A stretch of DNA of 6,703 nt. Origin: Sulfurimonas sp. GTDB taxonomy: Bacteria > Campylobacterota > Campylobacteria > Campylobacterales > Sulfurimonadaceae. Shown piece by piece: positions 1 through 5,243 of this stretch. The notes beneath the pieces are model-generated. The model saw only the letters and a program-made list of their open reading frames with translations, was not told where the DNA came from and ran no database searches. The translations under genes were made by a program, and so were the position numbers. Where the stretch lies: NCBI GenBank assembly GCA_027063215.1, contig JAMOSE010000157.1:1-6703 (forward strand). Direction: 5' to 3'. Position 1 is the stretch's first letter. Each line of letters starts with the position of its first letter.

Positions 1-390
1 CTCTTCTTGGCAAACTTCAAGATTCACCATATCATCTTTAAATCAGATGCTTATTCATCCGTTGTCAATGGTACAGTAACAGAAGATTTGAAAAAAGACT
101 CGCATCATTGTTCACTTGGGCAATGGTACTATTCACAAGGTCAAAAACTCTTTGGAAATAGCCAAACATTTAAAAAGATACAATATCATCATGAGAAAGT
201 GCATGAACTTATCAATGCAAATATTCAATGCGCCCTTACAGGTGGTTGTATGAATAAAAATGATTCAAAAAATGAGATTGTAGATAGATTTAAAGAGGCT
301 GAAGAACATTCAAAAGCTCTTTTTGCACTAATGGATCAACTCTCAGACGAGCTAGGTGACAATGTGGATATGAATGAAGTTTTAGCATAA
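1..390 (+). CDS. C-terminal part of a CZB-domain protein, probably a methyl-accepting chemotaxis protein (5' end outside window)
   Basis: The reading frame is open from base 1, so the gene begins upstream of the window. A TTG at 7 could be read as a start but lies inside the domain and is not a credible one. The visible 129 residues are a CZB (chemoreceptor zinc-binding) domain. Counting from the TTG, they show the KIHHIIFK helix with His8, the HHCSLGQWYY motif with Cys35, and an HHEKVH motif with His62 and His66. These give the 3-His/1-Cys zinc ligand set of the family. In Campylobacterota this domain typically ends cytoplasmic or membrane chemoreceptors (TlpD type), where zinc is linked to sensing hypochlorite, redox state or zinc itself. 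The signalling hairpin that would prove a chemoreceptor is not in the window. A CZB-tailed diguanylate cyclase or PAS protein remains possible. The gene converges with the minus-strand cluster, 18 bases away. CZB call is firm; chemoreceptor call is inference. Confidence 0.85.
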   Translation, partial: LFLANFKIHHIIFKSDAYSSVVNGTVTEDLKKDSHHCSLGQWYYSQGQKLFGNSQTFKKIQYHHEKVHELINANIQCALTGGCMNKNDSKNEIVDRFKEAEEHSKALFALMDQLSDELGDNVDMNEVLA

Positions 391-417
391 GCTAAACTTC
401 ATATCTACTTATTTTTG
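374..417 (+). terminator. Hairpin over the stop codon of the CZB gene, likely terminator between convergent genes
   Basis: The left arm at 374-386 (ATGAAGTTTTAGC) pairs with the right arm at 391-402 (GCTAAACTTCAT). The stem has 12 pairs with one bulged T and a 4-base loop at 387-390. The TAA stop codon (388-390) lies in the loop. A T-rich stretch follows at 409-417, but it begins 6 or more bases after the stem, so the U-tract is not canonical. On the minus strand there is no T-run after the hairpin, so it fits the + strand gene better, although the structure could also stop incoming minus-strand transcription. Confidence 0.5.
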
Positions 418-1446
418 TAATTTTCTTTTTATCTTCATCTTATGTTTTGCAAGCTCTCGCATATCTGCCGTTGTATCGCTCTCATCCATAATCTCAACAC
501 CTAAAATAGTCTCAACACAATCTTCTAAAGTCAAAATACCTTCTGTTTGATCATAGTTGTCTTTTACCAAAAACATATGCTCTTTTTTAGAGATAAAAAG
601 ATCAAGTGCTTTACTTACCGGAACATTTTCATTAATAGCAAAGATATCTTTCTTCACACTTTTCAGGGTTACGCTGTCATCTTTCAGGGCCTGACGAAAG
701 AGTTTTTTCGTCAAAACAATACCGGTAACATCTTCTATGGTTTCCTTAAAAACAGGAATACGAGAAAATTTAAAAATCGCTTCCTCTTTCTCAATAACCT
801 CTTTGACTGTCATATTCTCATCCAGTGCGAAAACAACACTTCTTGGTGTTAAAACTTCTGAAACTTTGATATTGTCAAGATTAAGCATATTTTCTATAAC
901 ATCAGACTCTTTTTCATCAATAACACCCTCATCTTCACTCATAAGCATACTCTCTAAGAGTTCCTCTTTTGTAAGCGTATGGGCATCCCCTTTCCCTTGA
1001 GAAATTTTGTTTGTTACAGCAAGTGTTGTAAGAATAATCGGATACGTCATCCAGATAAAGATACGAATAAAATAAGCAGCAAGTGGTGCTAACTGTTTCC
1101 AGTAGATAGCTCCAATAGTTTTTGGAATGATTTCAGAGAGAAATAAAATAGCAAAAGTAAGTATAACAGAGACAATAACAACAGCATCGTTACCAAAAAC
1201 TTCTGAAGCCTGCGCACCAACAGCTGCTGCACCCAAAGTATTTGCAATAGTATTTAAAATAAGAATAGAAGCAATAGATTTGTTAATATTTTCCTTTTGC
1301 AGACGCAAGAGTTTTCCTACAGAAGGACGTTCTTTTTCAAGAACGGCAACATAAGACATATTAATAGAAAGAAGTACTGATTCTAAAACAGAACAGACAA
1401 ATGATACCCCAACAGATAAAACAAAAAAGAGAAGTAATAATTCCAA
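409..1446 (-). CDS. CNNM/DUF21 (HlyC/CorC-type) membrane protein with CBS pair, short form
   Basis: This 345-residue protein has an N-terminal CNNM (DUF21) membrane domain. Hydrophobic segments lie at about 3-28, 57-80, 88-113 and 118-145, with the family motifs LNTIAN (64-69) and SEIIPK (104-109). An acidic linker (EDEGVIDEKE, 171-180) leads to two CBS motifs at about 195-250 and 265-317. Family members such as CorC and eukaryotic CNNM proteins are linked to Mg2+ (Na+-coupled) export; the old name 'hemolysin' is misleading. The protein ends just after the second CBS with a basic tail. The CorC_HlyC domain that brings most bacterial members to about 420-440 residues is absent. The start is a TTG at 1446: an in-frame stop (the TAA of mgtE) lies 12 bases upstream and AAGGA is correctly spaced. 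It follows mgtE by 12 bases and is the last gene of the minus-strand cluster. Family call is strong; transport direction is inferred. Confidence 0.88.
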   Translation of the reverse strand: MELLLLFFVLSVGVSFVCSVLESVLLSINMSYVAVLEKERPSVGKLLRLQKENINKSIASILILNTIANTLGAAAVGAQASEVFGNDAVVIVSVILTFAILFLSEIIPKTIGAIYWKQLAPLAAYFIRIFIWMTYPIILTTLAVTNKISQGKGDAHTLTKEELLESMLMSEDEGVIDEKESDVIENMLNLDNIKVSEVLTPRSVVFALDENMTVKEVIEKEEAIFKFSRIPVFKETIEDVTGIVLTKKLFRQALKDDSVTLKSVKKDIFAINENVPVSKALDLFISKKEHMFLVKDNYDQTEGILTLEDCVETILGVEIMDESDTTADMRELAKHKMKIKRKLQK

Positions 1447-1455
1447 GTCACATAT

Positions 1456-1460
1456 TCCTT
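1456..1460 (-). promoter_or_regulatory. Shine-Dalgarno AAGGA supporting the TTG start of the CNNM gene
   Basis: Read on the minus strand the junction is TAAGGAATATGTGACTTG. AAGGA sits 9 bases before the TTG at 1446 and overlaps the TAA stop of mgtE. Between them is ATGTGA, an ATG directly followed by a stop, out of frame with the TTG. Because the upstream in-frame stop rules out a longer protein, this site decides for the TTG start. Confidence 0.65.
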
Positions 1461-2787
1461 ATAATAGTATAATTTTTGCAAGGCCGAGGAAAGAGAAAAA
1501 TCCAACGACATCCGTAACAGTTGTTAAGATAACGGTACTGCCGATCGCCGGATCAATTTTAAGCCATTTTAGTGCCAATGGTATCACTGTACCAAAAAAT
1601 CCTGCCATAAAGAGGTTAATAATCATCGAAAGACCAATGACAACACCCAACATAGGCATATCAAACCATATCCATGCTATTGTACCCATTACAAGAGCAA
1701 AAAGCAGTCCATTCATCAAAGCAATAGCTACCTCTTTTTTAATAGAACGCAAAGCATCACCCTGCGAAATCTCTCCAAGTGCAAGTTGTCGTACAACAAC
1801 CGTAAGCGTCTGTGTTCCGGCATTTCCACCCATAGATGCAACAATAGGCATCAATACTGCAAGTGCAACCATAGAGTCTATAGTATCTTGAAACAAACCA
1901 ATAACCAAAGAGGCTGCAATAGCAGTTAAGAGGTTAATACCAAGCCAGTAAGCACGCGTCTTCCCCGCTTTTAGAATATCTTCATCATCTTCTGCTTCAT
2001 CATCAACACCGGCAAGGTTATACATCTGTTCGGTTGCATGTTCATTAATTATATCATAAATATCATCAGAAGTTATACGACCAAGTAAAATACCGGCACT
2101 GTTTACAACCGGCATAACAGAAACATCATACTGTTTAAAAAGCTCTACAACATCTTTAATATCTTCATGATCATATGCTTTGATAGGTTCAAAATTATCT
2201 TCACTTGCTTCAATATTTTCCTCAATAGTTTTAGAAAAATCAAATATTAAAAGATCATCCAGACCCACAGTGTAAAGAAGCTTGCTATGCGCATCAACAA
2301 CAAAAAGATTTTGAATATTTTCAAGCTCATTCTCTTTACGAAGCTTTGCAAAACGTTTGATAACATCCTGAACAATCTCATTAGAGTAGGCCGTAAAGAC
2401 CTCAAGCTGCATATATGCACCAGCTTCATTCTCTTCATACTTTTGCAGAGTTTTGATCTCTTTTTTATCATCTTCATCAAGCGTTTCAAAGACCTGAGAT
2501 GCCACATTCTCATCAACATCTTCAAGCTCTTGCATAAACTCAAGCTGATCATCAGACTCAAGTTCTGAAACTGCCTGTGAGAGTTCATCAACACTGAGAT
2601 TTTCAACAACATCATCAAAGTATCTATCAGGAAGAGCCAGTGCAACATCACCGACTAACTCTTTAGGAACAAGTTTTATGGCCTTGCTAAACTCTCCATC
2701 GTCCATACCACGTAAAATATTGGCAATTTCAGAAGGGTGCATCTCACTGATATCGTGAGTGTTTATATAATTATTCATTTCTTTCAT
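1459..2787 (-). CDS. mgtE: MgtE-type magnesium channel/transporter
   Basis: MgtE is an inner-membrane Mg2+ channel whose cytoplasmic domains close the pore when Mg2+ is plentiful. All parts are visible in 442 residues, a normal length. They are an acidic helical N domain (about 15-130), two CBS motifs (about 132-190 and 198-255), a connecting acidic helix (about 258-275) and five membrane segments (about 280-442). The family signature PIVASMGGNAGTQT is at 314-327, and DPAIGSTVILTTVTD at 412-426. Asp426 in TTVTD appears to match the pore aspartate (Asp432 of Thermus thermophilus MgtE). The start is ATG at 2787; a second in-frame ATG is at 2778. Neither has a good Shine-Dalgarno, but TATAAT ends seven bases before the first ATG, which suggests a leaderless transcript. 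It lies 15 bases after the glucosaminidase gene and 12 before the CNNM gene, in the same frame as the latter. No M-box riboswitch fits in the short gap. Confidence 0.96.
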   Translation of the reverse strand: MKEMNNYINTHDISEMHPSEIANILRGMDDGEFSKAIKLVPKELVGDVALALPDRYFDDVVENLSVDELSQAVSELESDDQLEFMQELEDVDENVASQVFETLDEDDKKEIKTLQKYEENEAGAYMQLEVFTAYSNEIVQDVIKRFAKLRKENELENIQNLFVVDAHSKLLYTVGLDDLLIFDFSKTIEENIEASEDNFEPIKAYDHEDIKDVVELFKQYDVSVMPVVNSAGILLGRITSDDIYDIINEHATEQMYNLAGVDDEAEDDEDILKAGKTRAYWLGINLLTAIAASLVIGLFQDTIDSMVALAVLMPIVASMGGNAGTQTLTVVVRQLALGEISQGDALRSIKKEVAIALMNGLLFALVMGTIAWIWFDMPMLGVVIGLSMIINLFMAGFFGTVIPLALKWLKIDPAIGSTVILTTVTDVVGFFSFLGLAKIILL

Positions 2788-2794
2788 AGACGCA

Positions 2795-2800
2795 ATTATA
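2795..2800 (-). promoter_or_regulatory. Perfect -10 box (TATAAT) immediately before mgtE
   Basis: On the minus strand the sequence is AAGCTATAATTGCGTCTATG. The TATAAT ends 7 bases before the mgtE ATG, which would put transcription start on or next to the A of the start codon. No TTGACA-like -35 is visible at 17 bases spacing, which is usual for sigma-70 promoters in Campylobacterota. It lies just after the TAA of the upstream gene. A chance match in A+T-rich DNA cannot be excluded, but the missing Shine-Dalgarno for mgtE agrees with a leaderless mRNA. Confidence 0.5.
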
Positions 2801-2802
2801 GC

Positions 2803-3489
2803 TTATTTTGCTTGTTTTAGATCATATCTTGTAAGCTTGTTAAAACGGATCATACTTGCTAACTCAATAACATAGCCATCTGCTCTTTCAGAATACTCTT
2901 TTAAACCTTGAATAATCTCATAAACAGATTTTCCTTCATAGTTTAATTTTTTAAATTTGCGATATTTCTTGCCGGTAGAGAGCATATAGTAGTATGCATA
3001 AATCGCCTCTTCAATATTGTTATACTTACGCACCCATACGGTACGATTACCTTTTTTGATTCTAGCAGGAACAGAGCCTTTGGAACTGAGTCCATGAACA
3101 CCAAAGATATTATTGGCTTGCCTGAAAAAACGAGAAGTTCCCCATGCACTTTCCATTGCAGCCTGTGCAAGAGTAATACTTACAGGATGCGGTTTTAGCG
3201 CTATAAGCAATGCTTTATCACTTGTAACTTTATATTTTTTCTTTAAAGCTTCAATTTTTTTAGGATTTGTGTGATTTTGTATATCTCTTTTTGCATCAAG
3301 ATATTGTTGATAAAGCTTTTTATAAACATCATCAATAGCAGGTACCAAGAGAGCAAAAAATCTTTTCTTTTTTTCTGCTACACTCATATGTTTAGGTATA
3401 ACTTCTACTGAGTAGTGCTCTTTCTTTACAACTTTTTCACTACTCATCAGATAAGAAACTACCACCAACACAATCAATAAAATTTTCAT
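2803..3489 (-). CDS. Exported Bax-like glucosaminidase (GH73-type peptidoglycan hydrolase)
   Basis: The protein has an N-terminal hydrophobic signal segment (MKILLIVLVVVSYLMSS), then a lysine-rich helical region (about 35-90). A glucosaminidase domain of Bax/FlgJ type follows (about 90-220). Numbered from the ATG at 3489, the motif LAQAAMESAWGTSRFFRQ starts at 107, with Glu113 the expected catalytic acid. NNIFG at 126-130, YNNIEEAIYAYYYML at about 156-170 and YSERADGYV at 199-207 are the other conserved blocks. The family cleaves N-acetylglucosaminyl bonds in peptidoglycan; here it should act in the periplasm, possibly lipid-free since no lipobox Cys is seen. Three in-frame ATGs (3501, 3495, 3489) compete. 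Only 3489 has a well spaced Shine-Dalgarno (GAGGA, 5 bases away), giving 228 residues; the longest form would be 232. It sits between the DUF481 gene and mgtE, with close spacing on both sides. Substrate and physiological role are inferred. Confidence 0.88.
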   Translation of the reverse strand: MKILLIVLVVVSYLMSSEKVVKKEHYSVEVIPKHMSVAEKKKRFFALLVPAIDDVYKKLYQQYLDAKRDIQNHTNPKKIEALKKKYKVTSDKALLIALKPHPVSITLAQAAMESAWGTSRFFRQANNIFGVHGLSSKGSVPARIKKGNRTVWVRKYNNIEEAIYAYYYMLSTGKKYRKFKKLNYEGKSVYEIIQGLKEYSERADGYVIELASMIRFNKLTRYDLKQAK

Positions 3490-3494
3490 AACCA

Positions 3495-3499
3495 TCCTC
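3495..3499 (-). promoter_or_regulatory. Shine-Dalgarno GAGGA that decides the glucosaminidase start
   Basis: The minus strand reads GTAATGAGGATGGTTATG. GAGGA is 5 bases from the third ATG (3489), overlaps the first ATG and touches the second. This favours initiation at 3489 over 3501 or 3495. Confidence 0.6.
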
Positions 3500-3521
3500 A
3501 TTACTTAAAATAAACTTTTTA

Positions 3522-4265
3522 CTAAAACTTATATAGCAAGCTTGTTTTTTGGGAAATATCCTCTTTTTTTACATCTATGGCAGGTTGTGAATCAAAATCA
3601 TAGTAAAAAACAAAATTTAAATAGAGTTGTTTATATATCCATATATTTAACTCTAATCCATTCGATAAAATATAATCATTAAATGCATCAATTTTTGGCT
3701 GATAGTAAAAGACATATGAGAGAGAGGACTTTTTTGTAAAATTATTTGTATAGGCAATATATGTATTTATACGAAAATTATGTTCTCTTGGATCCACCTC
3801 TGTAGTATAAGATATATCTTCATAAAAAGCACCTGTACCTATATGAAGCTTTCCATATTTTGGATTATGCCAAAAAAAGCGTACTCCGCCACCACCTAAA
3901 TAACTATGCTTTACCTTTGTAAACTCATTAGTTTGCGACTGAATAAAACTCTCCCAGTCAAGACTTTTTTCATACACTCTGTGAATATAACGAATATGTG
4001 CATATGTTTTATTGGTATTTGTGACACCTGAACTTTTAGCATAACTAAAAGTAAAATCACTCCAAAGAAGATAACTTTCATTGTTATCATACTCTAAACG
4101 TAATCCGGCACTATAGTTATCTACATCACTGTTGCCGCGTTTTGTTTCAAAAGAACCTTTTATCATACCACTTTTACCGGGATTATCACCGATATCAACA
4201 GGAGCAATGGTTATAATTGCATAAGAATTACATACAAACAGCAAAAAAAGAATAATATGTTTCAT
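3522..4265 (-). CDS. Outer-membrane beta-barrel protein, DUF481 (YdiY-like)
   Basis: This 247-residue protein begins with a signal peptide (about 1-16, ending NSYA). It continues as alternating aromatic/polar strands typical of a small beta-barrel and ends in Phe, the usual C-terminal signature for outer-membrane insertion. The opening block GSFETKRGNSDVDNYSAGL (37-55) resembles the start of DUF481 proteins, the family of the salt-induced E. coli YdiY, and the spaced YxxxY/F strands continue to the end. The biochemical function of DUF481 is not known; a structural or transport role in the outer membrane is only inference. The start at 4265 has AAGGA 8 bases upstream, overlapping the stop of the AMIN gene, so the two are probably co-transcribed and perhaps translationally coupled. 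Base use is more A+T-rich than in eno or mgtE. The barrel call is strong, the DUF481 name moderate. Confidence 0.78.
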   Translation of the reverse strand: MKHIILFLLFVCNSYAIITIAPVDIGDNPGKSGMIKGSFETKRGNSDVDNYSAGLRLEYDNNESYLLWSDFTFSYAKSSGVTNTNKTYAHIRYIHRVYEKSLDWESFIQSQTNEFTKVKHSYLGGGGVRFFWHNPKYGKLHIGTGAFYEDISYTTEVDPREHNFRINTYIAYTNNFTKKSSLSYVFYYQPKIDAFNDYILSNGLELNIWIYKQLYLNFVFYYDFDSQPAIDVKKEDISQKTSLLYKF

Positions 4266-4273
4266 AGGTTATG

Positions 4274-4278
4274 TCCTT
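4274..4278 (-). promoter_or_regulatory. Shine-Dalgarno AAGGA of the DUF481 gene, overlapping the upstream stop
   Basis: The minus strand reads TAAGGACATAACCTATG. The TAA is the stop of the AMIN-domain gene and AAGGA lies 8 bases before the ATG at 4265. The same TAAGGA layout occurs at the mgtE-CNNM junction. Confidence 0.65.
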
Positions 4279-4909
4279 ATAAAAGTATAAAAAGATATCC
4301 GGAAGCTATCTTTTTTACCTTATATTGATAATATCCATCAAGTTCAATAACTACTCTATAATATCCTTTATGTGTTCCTAAGCGAATTTTTTTAAAAAAA
4401 GAGGAGTTTGGAAGCTTCTTTATATAACTTCTAAAATTTGTTTGATGCTTAAAATCACACACTATCCTATGGGGCTTTACAAGTAAAAAATTTCGAAGCA
4501 TTTTATCTTTTGTTATAATTTTTAATCTTTTCCCACTTTTATAAAATGATATAAAGGGCAAATTAATTATTTTTTTATATACAGTATGCTTTTTATTGAG
4601 AGCAGATGACTCTTTTTGTGATTCATTGTAGTTTTGTGATATAAATAAAGGGAGATGCCAGTCAATTGCATTATGCAGTTCAATCTTCTTCGTTGCAATA
4701 GAACCATCTAAATTTTTATATTCAACAGAGATGCTTTCTATGGTACGTGCTGTAGATGGCAATGTAATTGTTGCACGTTTTAAGCGTTTTGCACCATCAA
4801 TATGATTTGATGTCAAAGGAAGATCCATTGCATCATCTACCGGGAAAAAAGGATTTTCACGAGCACATAAAAAAAGTGGGATCATTAATAAAAAAAATAA
4901 ATGCCTCAT
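4277..4909 (-). CDS. Secreted AMIN-domain protein
   Basis: This 210-residue protein has a signal peptide (MRHLFFLLMIPLFLCA, 1-16) followed by RENPFFP (17-23). I associate that block with AMIN-domain proteins of this phylum. A variable linker (about 25-110) leads to an AMIN-like domain at about 115-210. Its strands read FISFYKSGKRLKI, HRIVCDFK, FFKKIRLGTHKG, YYRVVIELDG and YLFILL. AMIN domains bind peptidoglycan or target proteins to the cell wall and septum (as in AmiC and PilQ). Here no amidase or secretin domain is attached, so a targeting or scaffolding role in the periplasm is inferred. The position after recA-eno-FtsB-like matches the locus I recall for a periplasmic AMIN glycoprotein in Campylobacter jejuni. 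The Cys at 15 is not in a clear lipobox. The ribosome site is weak. The coding sequence holds A/T runs of 7-8 bases in the signal-peptide region. A promoter candidate lies in the 47-base gap upstream. Confidence 0.8.
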   Translation of the reverse strand: MRHLFFLLMIPLFLCARENPFFPVDDAMDLPLTSNHIDGAKRLKRATITLPSTARTIESISVEYKNLDGSIATKKIELHNAIDWHLPLFISQNYNESQKESSALNKKHTVYKKIINLPFISFYKSGKRLKIITKDKMLRNFLLVKPHRIVCDFKHQTNFRSYIKKLPNSSFFKKIRLGTHKGYYRVVIELDGYYQYKVKKIASGYLFILL

Positions 4910-4936
4910 TCTCTACTTTACCTAATTTTTACACAC

Positions 4937-4945
4937 ATTATAGCA
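4937..4945 (-). promoter_or_regulatory. Extended -10 promoter (TGCTATAAT) for the AMIN gene and downstream genes
   Basis: On the minus strand the gap between the FtsB-like and AMIN genes reads AAATTTGCTATAATGTGTG. It holds a perfect TATAAT with an upstream TG extension. Transcription would start near 4930, about 20 bases before the ATG at 4909. No -35 consensus is seen, as is common in Campylobacterota. It lies in the longest gap between eno and the end of the cluster, which supports a real sub-operon promoter. Confidence 0.6.
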
Positions 4946-4956
4946 AATTTGAAGCA

Positions 4957-5235
4957 CTATTGTGCAGAAATTTCTTTAAGTTCAAAATACTCCCGCTGCA
5001 GTTCAGCATTTTCATTTCTTAAACGAACAACCTCTTCTTTGAGATAGTTTTCATAATCTTCAAGCCCTAAAAGAACTTCAACAGAGTTTGTTCCATACAG
5101 GAGTATTCCAAGATAAATACCCAAAAGAACTATAAGAAAAACAAAAAGAAAAAACTTACCAAGAGTCAGTCCAAGATACTTTTGAGTTATACTCTCATCA
5201 ATATCGATCTCTTGGTAAAGTTCTTCTCTATTCAT
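4957..5235 (-). CDS. Small FtsB/DivIC-like membrane protein with leucine-zipper coiled coil
   Basis: This 92-residue protein has an acidic N-terminal tail (1-26), one membrane helix (about 27-48) and a C-terminal coiled coil (about 52-90). Leucines at 58, 65, 72, 79 and 86 keep an exact heptad spacing, with the RNENAEL stretch typical of FtsB/DivIC ('septum formation initiator') proteins. The expected topology is a cytoplasmic N-terminus and periplasmic coiled coil. In that family the coil pairs with FtsL to recruit and activate the septal synthase FtsWI. The N-terminal tail is long for FtsB, which normally has only a few residues before the helix. The gene starts 8 bases after the eno stop with a weak Shine-Dalgarno (TAAG), so it is probably made from the eno transcript. 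A small protein follows eno in other Campylobacterota as well, as I recall. The topology is seen directly; the cell-division role is inferred. Confidence 0.78.
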   Translation of the reverse strand: MNREELYQEIDIDESITQKYLGLTLGKFFLFVFLIVLLGIYLGILLYGTNSVEVLLGLEDYENYLKEEVVRLRNENAELQREYFELKEISAQ

Positions 5236-5243
5236 AATACTAC

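Noticed and set aside
547..1354. Three open frames on the + strand (547-852, 737-1000, 1127-1354) opposite the CNNM gene
   Set aside because: They are antisense to conserved membrane and CBS domains, lack ribosome sites that I can see, and their translations look like reverse-strand shadows.
1637..1891. 84-codon open frame on the + strand opposite mgtE
   Set aside because: It is antisense to the MgtE pore signature region; the Ser/Thr/Ile-rich translation mirrors conserved membrane codons.
2247..2651. A 134-codon open frame on the minus strand inside mgtE
   Set aside because: It lies in another frame of a full-length, well-conserved MgtE; its Met/Leu/Lys-heavy, low-complexity translation is typical of a shadow frame, and it resembles no family I know.
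2760..2810. Possible Mg2+ riboswitch (M-box) before mgtE
   Set aside because: Only 15 bases separate the upstream stop from the mgtE ATG, too short for a riboswitch, and no conserved M-box elements were seen.
3490..3521. Promoter for the glucosaminidase gene
   Set aside because: The gap is A+T-rich but has no convincing TATAAT-like box at a sensible distance; co-transcription with the DUF481 gene is the simpler reading.
4768..5022. 84-codon + strand open frame spanning the AMIN-FtsB-like gap
   Set aside because: It runs across two minus-strand genes and the promoter gap, with no recognisable domain or ribosome site.
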